Shown: positions 7,731 through 15,685, counted from the stretch's first letter. The stretch: DNA of 22,498 bases from an uncultured Lachnospiraceae bacterium (GCA_947177925.1 CAMWWJ010000012.1:1-22498), one strand, 5' to 3'. Translations and numbers: made by a program. Notes: generated by a model not told the origin, from the letters alone.

Positions 7731-9854
7731 TTACTTATACACCTCCGTTACTCCACCATCATAATCACAAAAAATTATTTTTTCGTAATTGTCAAACACA
7801 TAGATTCCTGATGCTAAACTGGCTTTTATATCCTTACCGGCCTTTCCCGTAAAATCAACTTTATGTAAAATCTCGTTTGCCTCCATATAATAAATATGTG
7901 TTTGGTCTGCTGCATAAAAATAGACCTGTTCCCTGCAGATTACTACTTTATTTTCTCCATTAAAATCTATACATGTCAACGCATTGCTGTTTGTCCTGTC
8001 CTTATAAACAACATGGTTCTCATTGATAATAAATCCATCCGCAATTATATCCTCATGTACAATGCATTCCCCCGTTCCAACCTTATATTCCACCAGCTGA
8101 GAAACGGTATTTGTGTAATAAAATACTCCATTACAAAATGACAGGCTTATCCCGTCACAGGTAAATAACAATTTCCTGCTCTTTGTCATGAGATTAACAG
8201 CATACACCTCACCATCGCTTGTCATGAAGTAAAAAGCATTCTCATGTACAAAAAAGGAAGACAATTCCAAAAGGACATAATTTTCATTTTCACGTTTATT
8301 TATCCCAAATATATCCCCTTTTGTTGTTTTAATGGAACAGGAAAACAATTTCTTTGCTGAAAAATCCTCTAAACGAACCCGCACTAATGAGATTTCATCA
8401 TATTCATCTGCCATGTATTTCCCTTCTTTATCCTTGGTCATTTCCAAATAGTACGCATATTGTCCGTCTGCATAAAATGCATTTACAATTTCTTTATTAT
8501 CTCTATATGGGTCTTTTACCAGCTCTGTTGTTTCCCCTGTATTTTTGTCTCTTACCATAACATAAGTTTCCACATTTTTAAACTCGTCATACAGCAGATA
8601 TTTCTCTGTTTCATAGTTTGCGCTGTTTGCAAGATTAAATATACATGTATTTGTTTGATCTTCCCGGGCACATCCTGTCATTGTACTTATTACCAGCACA
8701 AATATGGCAATGCATGAAACCACTTTTTTCTTAAAGTGAACTATAGGAAACCAACAATTAGAATACTTAAAAATCACATAAATTGAAAGCGCCAATATGA
8801 GCAAAATATCTATCCCTAAGATTATTGTTTTCATTTTCCCTGATAATTGTATAAATGTATAAATTTTTTCTCCGGAGTATTCACTTACGTTATAGCTGCT
8901 GCCTCTATAAAAGCCAGTTCCCAGCAAAGCCCCCAGCGGCCCCGGAAGGTAGTATTTTATATGAGCAGATGAAATTCCTATGTATGTTAAGATGAGGCCG
9001 GCAATGGAAGCAATCATGGTAAGTGCATATTTTCTGAACAAAAGCATAAGTGCACTTATGATTACACCCCACATGATACAGCCAAGAACCTTCCATAAAA
9101 AAATACCAAGGCCTGCTTCAAACAGGGAAATATCCCCTGTATATTCCTTAAAAAACTTTAAACTCTGAAGGGGATACTCTCCATGGGTGAACCCATATTT
9201 GACTTGTAAAAATACAATTCTTATAAGGTGTTCCAAAACCACACTGATGACACTGAGCATTACCACTACCAGCAGCTTAAAAAGACCTAACTTTCGCTCA
9301 CCTTTTTGAGAGCTGCGAAGCAAAATATCCATCTCACTATAAATCTCCACCCCAAAGCCCACACACGCAATTATCATGATAAAAATAACGAGAGGAAAAT
9401 CCAGGCTTTCGTTGGACAGCAATGCATCCCAGGCATTTGTATTAAGAAGATACCGGTTCGTTGTGTTTTCCTTTGCTTCTGCGTACTGCTCATAAAGCAC
9501 AAGAAAACCTTTCTTTCTCTCAAGACACAGATTTAACTCTTCAATTCTTTCCCTGCATTCATCAATCGTAATTTCCCCACGGGAAACCTTCTGGTAAATG
9601 GTTTGGAATTCACTTTCCATGGCTGCATAGTTTTGAGACATATCGTCAAAAAATTGAGAGGTTTTTTCTGTTATTTTCCCTTCTGTCTGATTTATGTAAT
9701 ATGTATATCCTTCAAGATTATTTTCGATATCTGTATTAACCGGCTTATCGTTTAATGCAGACAGAATAAAAGCAATTATTTGAAAACCAATCATCAAATA
9801 CAACAATTTGTGATGCAACAGTAACTTCTGAAGTTCATATCTGTTTATATCCAT
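7731..9854 (-). CDS. ABC-2-type permease fused to an extracellular propeller-like domain
   Basis: 707 residues, joining two protein types. Residues 1-363 look like an ABC-2 permease: helix 1 (18-34), a long extracellular segment (35-153) and helices at about 154-170, 192-215, 248-270, 278-298 and 343-363. Then comes a stretch like a lipoprotein signal peptide: basic FKKK (374-377), a hydrophobic helix (379-394) and a lipobox-like MTGC ending at Cys395. The remainder (396-707) is beta-rich with YxxD/YYxE repeats like a DUF5050-type propeller. Counting seven helices puts it outside the cell. It is the last gene of the operon, 4 nt after the other permease, with ribosome site GGGGGTGA. The substrate is unknown. 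Whether Cys395 is processed and lipidated cannot be told from sequence. Confidence 0.75.
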   Translation of the reverse strand: MDINRYELQKLLLHHKLLYLMIGFQIIAFILSALNDKPVNTDIENNLEGYTYYINQTEGKITEKTSQFFDDMSQNYAAMESEFQTIYQKVSRGEITIDECRERIEELNLCLERKKGFLVLYEQYAEAKENTTNRYLLNTNAWDALLSNESLDFPLVIFIMIIACVGFGVEIYSEMDILLRSSQKGERKLGLFKLLVVVMLSVISVVLEHLIRIVFLQVKYGFTHGEYPLQSLKFFKEYTGDISLFEAGLGIFLWKVLGCIMWGVIISALMLLFRKYALTMIASIAGLILTYIGISSAHIKYYLPGPLGALLGTGFYRGSSYNVSEYSGEKIYTFIQLSGKMKTIILGIDILLILALSIYVIFKYSNCWFPIVHFKKKVVSCIAIFVLVISTMTGCAREDQTNTCIFNLANSANYETEKYLLYDEFKNVETYVMVRDKNTGETTELVKDPYRDNKEIVNAFYADGQYAYYLEMTKDKEGKYMADEYDEISLVRVRLEDFSAKKLFSCSIKTTKGDIFGINKRENENYVLLELSSFFVHENAFYFMTSDGEVYAVNLMTKSRKLLFTCDGISLSFCNGVFYYTNTVSQLVEYKVGTGECIVHEDIIADGFIINENHVVYKDRTNSNALTCIDFNGENKVVICREQVYFYAADQTHIYYMEANEILHKVDFTGKAGKDIKASLASGIYVFDNYEKIIFCDYDGGVTEVYK

Positions 9855-9858
9855 ATTT

Positions 9859-11034
9859 TCACCCCCGATTCCATCTGCGGCTCATCATAGCAGCTCCAAC
9901 AATCAAAATACTCCCGGAAAAAATATATGGAAGCAAACTGCTGCATACGGGATAATCAAAAAAATTGATAAATTCCTGCCTCATAAAAAGCCTGCGCCCA
10001 AAAACCAAGGATAAGGGATTCACATATTTTAATGCACTGGCATTTATAGAATAGATTCCTATGATTCCTGCAATACTTGCTATATTAGCCACAAGTACGG
10101 ATAAGATGTTCTTGCCATACAGCGAAATCATCATAAAAATAAATGCAATGGCATATATTCCAATCAGCCTGCTTATCACGCATAGAATATAGAAAGAAAT
10201 CAGATTTATATTTAATAACGTATCTTTAAACCCCTCTAACATATAAAGTGGTTCTGAAAAAGCATCCATATTTCCAAAGTTAACAAGAAAAAGTGCATAA
10301 TCCTCTGCCGAAAACAATATGCATATGAAAAACACAAATATCATGCATGACATGATTTTTGCTGCAAAGGAAGCCTCTCTTCCTTTCACGGAAGTTTTCA
10401 GCAGTAAATACATTTCCGTTTCTTCTTCTTTTATAAAGACAGAAGAACATCCATACAGGCATAATAATATAATAATAATTGTGGAAAAATCATAATAAAG
10501 CAATGCTCTAAATCCATCGGTATTATAAAAACTGGTAAGTTTTCTTTGATAAAAAGCTTTTGCAATCCTGTAATTCACTTTTGCCTCAAAAAGGCTGTTC
10601 TTGCTTTTAAAAAAGGAAACATTTGAAACCGCATTTCTTACCACATTATTTGCATAATCTTCATATCCCGTTTCATATTCTATGTCTCTAATAAAGCACC
10701 ATTCTAAAAAAAGACAATCGCTAAATGAATTATAGGTCATGCATCCCTCTTCAGCCTCTGTGGAATAGGTATTATCGGCAATTTTTTCCTTTAATGGCTC
10801 ATAAATAGCCATGATGCCTTCTAACTTCTTATCTGTTAACTCCCCTTTATATATTTCATATAATTTGTCATAAGCTTCCCGGAAACAGCTTTCACTTAAC
10901 ATGGAGAACGGGGACTGTTCCCTGGATACACTGACTATTTTTATGGCATTTACAATGAATAAAATCAATACCATAGCAAACATTGGCTTTGTAAGAAAAT
11001 GCTTTCTGCTTTCATAATATACTAATTGTCTCAT
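9859..11034 (-). CDS. ABC-2-type transporter permease with large extracellular loop
   Basis: 391 residues from the ATG at 11034. That start overlaps the ATPase stop as ATGA and has AAAGGGG upstream; a TTG at 11052 is in frame but less likely. A short cytoplasmic N-terminus leads to helix 1 (19-37), a long extracellular region (38-180), then helices at about 182-200, 224-244, 276-303, 309-329 and 366-384. The layout matches the N-terminal half of the next gene, so the two probably form a heterodimeric membrane channel with the upstream ATPase. Absence of MacB/FtsX-type signatures argues for an ABC-2 exporter. What it moves is not visible. Plausible choices are the secreted 135-residue protein acting as a toxin to be expelled, or an outside antimicrobial. 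Confidence 0.8.
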   Translation of the reverse strand: MRQLVYYESRKHFLTKPMFAMVLILFIVNAIKIVSVSREQSPFSMLSESCFREAYDKLYEIYKGELTDKKLEGIMAIYEPLKEKIADNTYSTEAEEGCMTYNSFSDCLFLEWCFIRDIEYETGYEDYANNVVRNAVSNVSFFKSKNSLFEAKVNYRIAKAFYQRKLTSFYNTDGFRALLYYDFSTIIIILLCLYGCSSVFIKEEETEMYLLLKTSVKGREASFAAKIMSCMIFVFFICILFSAEDYALFLVNFGNMDAFSEPLYMLEGFKDTLLNINLISFYILCVISRLIGIYAIAFIFMMISLYGKNILSVLVANIASIAGIIGIYSINASALKYVNPLSLVFGRRLFMRQEFINFFDYPVCSSLLPYIFSGSILIVGAAMMSRRWNRG

Positions 11035-11900
11035 TTCCCATCCCCTTTGCAATAATACAGGAAAACATCTTCCAGTCCTACTCTCGTTGTAATAGCATCT
11101 TTTGCCGGCAGTGTGTCCGAAACAACTCTTACTCTTGTGTCAGTGCCTTCCCTTTTTAGATTACTAACATTGCTGAAATCCAAATCATCCATAGTCTGCT
11201 CTTTATTTCTGGTAATCTCCCATACTTTTCCTGTAATGGAATTTTCAAGCTCTTCCAAGCTTCCCTCGCATGCAATGCAACCCTCATCCATAATAATGAC
11301 CCGATTTGCTATATATTCCACATCAGATACAATATGAGTGACGAGAATGACAGTCCTGTTCCTTGCAAATTTTGAAATCAGATTTCGGAAGCGTATTCTT
11401 TCCTGGGGGTCCAGTCCGGCGGTAGGCTCATCTAAAATCAGCAGCTCCGGCTCATTCAGCATGGCCTGGGCAATCCCCAGCCGTTGTCTCATTCCTCCGG
11501 ATAACGCCCCTACTTTTTTCTTTTTTGCATCGGCTAAGTTCACTTCCTCAATCAGCCATTCCACCCTGCTTTTTGTTTCCTTTTTCGGAATTCCTTTTAA
11601 AGCAGCCATGTAACATAAAAATTCATATACCTGCATTTCCTTGTAAAACTGCGGGTATTGAGGCAAATAACCAATTTTATTCAGAAACTCCCTGCTTTGT
11701 GAGCCAACCGGCTTTCCGTCAATGAATATCTGCCCCGAATCGGCCTTTATAATTCCAAGAAGTATTCCAATCAAGGTTGTTTTTCCTGCCCCATTTTTAC
11801 CAAGAAGACCATACACCCCTTCACCAAATTCCATGGAGACGGATTTCAGTACTTTTTGCCTGCCATATTTTTTGCAAATATCAATTAGTTCTATTTTCAT
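11031..11900 (-). CDS. ABC transporter ATP-binding protein
   Basis: 289 residues from the ATG at 11900, which has AAGGTG 6 nt upstream. A GTG at 11909 is in frame but too close to that site. All motifs are intact: Walker A GKNGAGKTT (34-42), Q-loop Gln81, signature LSGGM (133-137), Walker B LLILDEP (153-159) and switch His189. The extra C-terminal region (about 215-289) is the kind found in ABC-2 exporter ATPases such as those of bacteriocin self-protection systems. It powers the two permeases encoded immediately downstream. It starts 27 nt after the second lipoprotein gene, inside one long operon. Identification as an ABC-2 exporter ATPase is firm; the substrate is unknown. Confidence 0.95.
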   Translation of the reverse strand: MKIELIDICKKYGRQKVLKSVSMEFGEGVYGLLGKNGAGKTTLIGILLGIIKADSGQIFIDGKPVGSQSREFLNKIGYLPQYPQFYKEMQVYEFLCYMAALKGIPKKETKSRVEWLIEEVNLADAKKKKVGALSGGMRQRLGIAQAMLNEPELLILDEPTAGLDPQERIRFRNLISKFARNRTVILVTHIVSDVEYIANRVIIMDEGCIACEGSLEELENSITGKVWEITRNKEQTMDDLDFSNVSNLKREGTDTRVRVVSDTLPAKDAITTRVGLEDVFLYYCKGDGK

Positions 11901-11927
11901 CCTGTACACCTTTTTTAAGAAAGTTGA

Positions 11928-13157
11928 TTACAATTTCATAACATACAGCACATCTTTTTCATTTTCCTCTAATGAGCCAAAATAAAGCACTGCTATATTC
12001 TGATTTTCAAATACATATATCTTTGGACTCCTATAGCTTTCTGAAGACAAAGCATTATATGCCTGTTCCTCAATAAGCTCACCTGAATTTGTATTATAAA
12101 ATCTAATATTCCATCCCATATTTTCATTTTCTTCTGATGAAGCAAGTATATTTCCTTCACTGGAAGAATACAGATTGTTACTTTCTTTTTGGGATTTTAG
12201 CTGTATGACTTCGGTATTATTGCCCGAGAAAGAATATTTCATGACTTTTCCTGTTGGACTTGTAAATCCGCAATCCTGACTAATAATGGCAAATTCGGGA
12301 AAGAAATCCATGATATTGTATTCATCTACTGCTTTTTCTACATAAAGCTCTTTTCCATCCAGGGTGACGCTTCCGTATCCGGTAATACTTTCTTCACCAT
12401 ACTCAGAAGGATAATCCAGGCAGGCCGCTCCAAAAATAATTTTGCCATCATTTTCTCCAAATGCAATCCCATTTGCAATTTGGAATTGAAACTTATTATC
12501 ATAAACCAGCTCTTTATCCTTTCCGCAAAGAATTTCTTCTTTTTCTTTTGTATCAGGATTGCACAAATATAACCCGTTTGAATTATCATCATATACAGCA
12601 AGCTTCCCATCTGTCCTTACTGCAACACACGTGGTAGCAAAAGGGTTCAAAGCAAACATTTCAAAAACATTTATTTTTTTTGACAGGTTTAACTGCTTAT
12701 CATAATAAAGCACCAGCACTCTTGGCTGTTCTTCATCATTTTCATCATAAAATACAAAGGTATCTTCCGACTCAGACTCTTCTTTTCCCACAATAATGAT
12801 ATTTTCGTCATTACCATATACTTTTATTTTCCCCCGCACATAATTACAATCCGATGATTGTGCCAGTATTTTCCCAGAGGTTATATCGATTAAATACATC
12901 TGGTCTGTTATGACTAATAACCTGTCCTTTCCGGCATATTCTATATTTACCACAGTTTCAAACTGACTTAAAGTATCTTGCAAATTGCTTAAATCAATCT
13001 GGTGATTCTTTTCTTCCTTTTCTGCTTTTTCAAAAGTGATATCTCTTTCTTCTGTATGCTCAGAAGTCTCAGAAGTGACAGCCTTCTGCTCATTATTACT
13101 GGAACATCCGGTTAAAAAAAGGGCTGCTGTCAGCATGATTATAAATTTTCTTTTCAT
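11928..13157 (-). CDS. Lipoprotein with propeller-like domain, ABC-linked
   Basis: 409 residues from the ATG at 13157. This start gives a textbook lipoprotein signal: MKRK, a hydrophobic core and the lipobox LTGC (Cys18). The GGAGGT ribosome site lies in the end of the gene before it. An earlier ATG at 13175 would overlap that site. After an acidic linker (about 19-50) the protein is beta-rich, with repeats such as RLLVITDQMYLIDITSGK and GKLAVYDDNSNGLYLCNP that recall PQQ/WD-type propeller blades. It resembles in style the C-terminal domain of the fused permease. It should sit on the outer face of the membrane as a sensor, scaffold or immunity factor. No enzyme motif is visible. Confidence 0.75.
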   Translation of the reverse strand: MKRKFIIMLTAALFLTGCSSNNEQKAVTSETSEHTEERDITFEKAEKEEKNHQIDLSNLQDTLSQFETVVNIEYAGKDRLLVITDQMYLIDITSGKILAQSSDCNYVRGKIKVYGNDENIIIVGKEESESEDTFVFYDENDEEQPRVLVLYYDKQLNLSKKINVFEMFALNPFATTCVAVRTDGKLAVYDDNSNGLYLCNPDTKEKEEILCGKDKELVYDNKFQFQIANGIAFGENDGKIIFGAACLDYPSEYGEESITGYGSVTLDGKELYVEKAVDEYNIMDFFPEFAIISQDCGFTSPTGKVMKYSFSGNNTEVIQLKSQKESNNLYSSSEGNILASSEENENMGWNIRFYNTNSGELIEEQAYNALSSESYRSPKIYVFENQNIAVLYFGSLEENEKDVLYVMKL

Positions 13158-13158
13158 C

Positions 13159-14211
13159 TTAATTTTTACCTCCATATAAATGAATGGACGGAAACTTCAT
13201 TGTGCTTATAGGATCATCCGGATAATCCTCTGCATTAACCGGTACTGCAACTGCATAAAATGATGCATCCGTCACCTGCGATACATCCATATCAAATTCC
13301 AGTGTATTCATTTTCCCTGTAGCAAGCTCCAGTTCACACACTTCTCCTGACTCATCCGTAAGCAGCTGATGATTTAGATAAAAGCAAACCCTGTACTTCA
13401 TGCCCGGATGTCCCATCATAATATAAGCAACATGCACCTTATCTTTGCCTGAAACATCTGATTTTCTATCTAACAGCATAGAGTCTCCATCAATTTTCAA
13501 ATCCGCATACACAGACGTGTCCAAATCCGGCTTTGCTTCACCTGTCATATATTCCATCTCATCTTTGTCAATTTCTGTACTTTGTGTACATACCGTTTTC
13601 AATAAGCATAAGCCATCATCAACCTCTGGCATTGTCTTGGCATCTTTCTGAAACAGAATCTCATAATTTGCTTCTAATGTCTGATGCGACATCCCATAAT
13701 CAAAGGTATTTACCATATCAGGAATAAAGGAAGGGTTTGCAATGCTGTCAATTCTAAGACTTACTTTATCTCCAGCCTTTCCTGTTACTGGTATAAAAGA
13801 AATGGTAAAGCCCACATCCTGATTTTCATCGCCTTCAATCGTATGCATATACTTATACTCTTCTTCTGTATCCTTGATCATATATGGCTGTGGTATTCCG
13901 TTCATATATACCAAAAACCCCACGCTGGTACATATTCCGCTTCCAGTGGTGGTATAGGGTATTTCTAATGCTCCACCTTCATATGTAAAAAAATAGTCTT
14001 TTTCATCCGCCGCCCAATTAACCCCATGCGTCAAGGTACCTATATATTCTGTTTTAGCCGACGATTCATTATCCTCTGCATTGGTTTCCGTTTCTGCCAT
14101 ATTATTAGAATTATTAATTACAAATTCATCTGTTGATACATCTTTTCCGCAGCCATTCAAAAAAAGCGTTCCACACACTAGTCCGGCAATTAACATTTTG
14201 CCAATTCTCAT
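13159..14211 (-). CDS. Lipoprotein of unknown family, ABC-linked
   Basis: 350 residues. The signal peptide MRIGKMLIAG... ends in the lipobox LNGC (Cys21). Ribosome site GGAGGG lies 7 nt before the ATG. After a Asn/Glu-rich linker the mature protein is beta-strand-rich and acidic, with no recognisable enzyme motif. Its stop codon is 1 nt before the next lipoprotein start, so the two are probably translated together and may work as a pair with the ABC transporter. I do not recognise the family. The position directly after the secreted protein gene would fit a surface immunity or receptor protein, but that is inference only. Confidence 0.75.
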   Translation of the reverse strand: MRIGKMLIAGLVCGTLFLNGCGKDVSTDEFVINNSNNMAETETNAEDNESSAKTEYIGTLTHGVNWAADEKDYFFTYEGGALEIPYTTTGSGICTSVGFLVYMNGIPQPYMIKDTEEEYKYMHTIEGDENQDVGFTISFIPVTGKAGDKVSLRIDSIANPSFIPDMVNTFDYGMSHQTLEANYEILFQKDAKTMPEVDDGLCLLKTVCTQSTEIDKDEMEYMTGEAKPDLDTSVYADLKIDGDSMLLDRKSDVSGKDKVHVAYIMMGHPGMKYRVCFYLNHQLLTDESGEVCELELATGKMNTLEFDMDVSQVTDASFYAVAVPVNAEDYPDDPISTMKFPSIHLYGGKN

Positions 14212-14231
14212 AATATTTCCCTCCAGTTAAA

Positions 14232-14261
14232 GCACGCCTGCAAAAGAACCTGCAAGCGTGC
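14232..14261 (-). terminator. Intercistronic hairpin between secreted protein and lipoprotein genes
   Basis: An 11-bp stem (GCACGCTTGCA / TGCAGGCGTGC on the minus strand, one G-U pair) with an 8-nt loop, followed only by TTTAA. It is GC-rich in an AT-rich setting. It sits 15 nt after the stop codon of the secreted protein and 20 nt before the lipoprotein start. The short U-tract suggests partial termination or protection of the upstream mRNA end, either of which would make agrD-agrB-effector mRNA more abundant than the transporter mRNA. Confidence 0.6.
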
Positions 14262-14276
14262 CATTACATTTTTTAA

Positions 14277-14684
14277 TTACAAACTTGTATACGTATATAC
14301 TACGGCAGCGGGATATTTACTTCCGCCCTGAACGCCATGTGCGCCATAGGCACAAGCAACATTAGAAGGAAGATCTTTCCATTCCAGCTTAATAGATTTT
14401 ACTCCTCTGCCACTTTTAGACTTAGTAGCAATTACATTTCCACCAGCCGACTTTTTACAATCAACATTCAAAGTTAAATTTGCATTATCCGGATTATTCG
14501 TAACAGATGTTATTGCAGCACCTTTCGTTCTTGCTCCGGACAATGTTCCAGTTAACGTTCCATAGCCTCCTGCTTTCACGGTTTCTTTATTATCTGCCAA
14601 TACTGTTGTTTGGCCCATTGTCCCTGCCATAATTGATGCTGCCATTGCCATAGCAGCAATTCTCTTTAAGTTTTTCTTCATCAT
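14277..14684 (-). CDS. Small Sec-secreted protein in agr operon (candidate effector)
   Basis: 135 residues. A signal peptide (MMKKNLKR, hydrophobic core, cleavage likely after VLA at residue 30) leaves a mature protein of about 105 residues. The mature part is Gly/Ser/Thr/Lys-rich, basic and probably all-beta. It opens with GGYGTLTGTLSG, has two cysteines (76 and 111) that could form a disulfide, and ends with a Gly-rich GAHGVQGGSKY and a YTYT tail. Its ATG overlaps the agrB stop as ATGA. I do not recognise the family. Its size, Sec signal and ABC neighbours recall lactococcin 972-type bacteriocin clusters, but the characteristic Trp-rich motifs are missing. It could instead be an adhesin or surface-associated protein. 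The gene is certain; the role is inferred from context. Confidence 0.8.
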   Translation of the reverse strand: MMKKNLKRIAAMAMAASIMAGTMGQTTVLADNKETVKAGGYGTLTGTLSGARTKGAAITSVTNNPDNANLTLNVDCKKSAGGNVIATKSKSGRGVKSIKLEWKDLPSNVACAYGAHGVQGGSKYPAAVVYTYTSL

Positions 14685-15271
14685 AAATTCTCTTCCTTTC
14701 GTTTTTGGCCTGCCAAATGAATCAGTTCGGCAAGCATTGAAATATTAATTAACGTGTGACTTGCAAGAATTCCTTCGGCTCCTTTTACAAAATTTGTCCC
14801 ATAAAACAGCCACATAAGAATGCTTTCCGCTGTCCATACAATAATCGCTCTCTTTCTATAAACCAGACATTCCACTTCATCAAGTCTTTTGTTCTCGTTT
14901 TGAACCGGTGCAAAAAGAAACATAATCAGCCCTGTTATTAGCCACAATGCAATCCACAGTAATTTTTGAATACTAAAATACCTGATAATGATTAACATTA
15001 TTACTGACGACGTTACTGTTAACGCATAACATCCAAATACAGATTTTGCATGAAATCCTCCTGCATATTTTCTTAGCATAACAAATGCTGCCATATAGCA
15101 GCATGCCGCCACTACCTCATGTAATAAGAAAGCTAACACTAAGATTGAAATTGTATCCAGAGCATTCATAATCATTTGGAATATTCCGTATTCATAGACT
15201 TCCCTTTCCTCTTCTACAATTACCTTTTGGAATATTAACCAATTTGTAAGATTCCTTGAAATTCTTTCCAT
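14681..15271 (-). CDS. agrB: AgrB-type accessory gene regulator, AgrD-processing cysteine protease
   Basis: 196 residues with several membrane helices. AgrB is a membrane endopeptidase that removes the C-terminal part of AgrD and forms the peptide thiolactone. The catalytic pair is present as His74 and Cys81 in the motif RKYAGGFHAKSVFGC, with the same 7-residue spacing as in Staphylococcus aureus AgrB (His77, Cys84). An N-terminal cytoplasmic segment and a basic C-terminal end (AGQKRKEEN) fit the family. It starts 2 nt after the agrD stop codon, so precursor and protease are produced together. Identification is secure. Confidence 0.95.
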   Translation of the reverse strand: MERISRNLTNWLIFQKVIVEEEREVYEYGIFQMIMNALDTISILVLAFLLHEVVAACCYMAAFVMLRKYAGGFHAKSVFGCYALTVTSSVIMLIIIRYFSIQKLLWIALWLITGLIMFLFAPVQNENKRLDEVECLVYRKRAIIVWTAESILMWLFYGTNFVKGAEGILASHTLINISMLAELIHLAGQKRKEENL

Positions 15272-15273
15272 AC

Positions 15274-15408
15274 CTAAAACTTCCTAAGTTTCTTCAGCTC
15301 TTTAGGCTCCTTGGGCTGATAAAAATATAATGCACATGCAGAATTTGCATTTTTGACAGCCGTATTCTTTGCTCCCTTCGCAATTACAGTTGCTACTATA
15401 TTTTTCAT
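15274..15408 (-). CDS. agrD: AgrD cyclic-lactone autoinducer peptide precursor
   Basis: 44 residues. AAGGAGG is the ribosome site, about 9 nt before the ATG. Three zones are visible. The N-terminal amphipathic, Lys/Ala-rich helix (1-21) starts MKNIVATVIAKG. The core NSACALYF covers 22-29. The acidic/basic C-terminal recognition tail YQPKEPKELKK (30-40) aligns with the PKEL motif of S. aureus AgrD-I. Alignment of the tails places AgrB cleavage after Phe29, giving a five-residue ring Cys25-Ala-Leu-Tyr-Phe29 closed by a thiolactone. The SAC-xxxx-xQPxEP pattern is the same as I recall for Clostridium perfringens AgrD. Length of any N-terminal exocyclic tail is unknown. The agrB gene follows directly. 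Confidence 0.93.
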   Translation of the reverse strand: MKNIVATVIAKGAKNTAVKNANSACALYFYQPKEPKELKKLRKF

Positions 15409-15536
15409 AACTCACTACCTCCTTTTCTTTTATTTTGTCTGCCATCAGACCGGGCCTTATGCAATTTTCCACCGGAAGCCAGCGCGCCTTACTTCCACGA
15501 TTTCATTTGAGAAATGCCCTTGCTTAAGACAAACAT

Positions 15537-15545
15537 ATTGTAGCA
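15537..15545 (-). promoter_or_regulatory. Candidate extended -10 of the agrD promoter
   Basis: TGCTACAAT (TGn plus TACAAT) lies about 130 nt before the agrD start and downstream of the agrC terminator. No good -35 box is found at 17 bp; CTGAAA at 21 bp is the best match. AgrA-activated promoters are known for poor -35 spacing, so a regulator-dependent promoter would look like this. The leader that would result (15409-15530) contains a 5-bp hairpin, GTCTG/CAGAC (15437-15450). It holds no gene I can support. Confidence 0.4.
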
Positions 15546-15569
15546 AATACAATGGCAGAAATTTTTCAG

Positions 15570-15607
15570 TTGTATAAATTCATATAGATTTTTGTAAAAA
15601 CTTACAA
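15570..15607. promoter_or_regulatory. Repeats upstream of agrD promoter, possible response regulator site
   Basis: TTGTATAAA (15570-15578) and TTGTAAAAA (15592-15600) are direct repeats 22 bp apart start to start, two helical turns. That is the spacing known for LytTR-family binding sites. The second also forms a 6-bp inverted repeat with TTACAA (15602-15607). The first is part of TCAGTTGTA, close to the start of the AgrA consensus. Weak sequence matches make this a candidate only. Confidence 0.35.
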
Positions 15608-15614
15608 TTTTTTT

Positions 15615-15665
15615 AAAAACCAAGAAACCGCTTCCATTTTTTCTCCTAAATGAAAGCGGTTTCTT
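15615..15665 (-). terminator. Rho-independent terminator between agrC and agrD
   Basis: An 18-bp stem (left arm 15622-15639, right arm 15648-15665, one G-U pair) with an 8-nt loop, followed on the minus strand by GG and TTTTT. It starts about 20 nt after the agrC stop codon. It should separate the agrA-agrC transcript from the agrD-agrB-effector transcript. Confidence 0.9.
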
Positions 15666-15685
15666 CTGAAAAAAATGATTTTTTC

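Noticed and set aside
11034..11052. TTG start 18 nt upstream for the first permease
   Set aside because: The ATG at 11034 has AAAGGGG at good spacing and the usual ATGA overlap with the ATPase gene, so the TTG is less likely.
14277..14684. Assignment of the secreted protein to the lactococcin 972 bacteriocin family
   Set aside because: Size, Sec signal and ABC context fit, but the Trp-containing motifs of that family are missing and two cysteines are present. I left it unassigned.
15409..15530. Riboswitch or extra small gene in the agrD leader
   Set aside because: Only a 5-bp hairpin is seen. There is no conserved riboswitch core and no frame with a ribosome site other than agrD.
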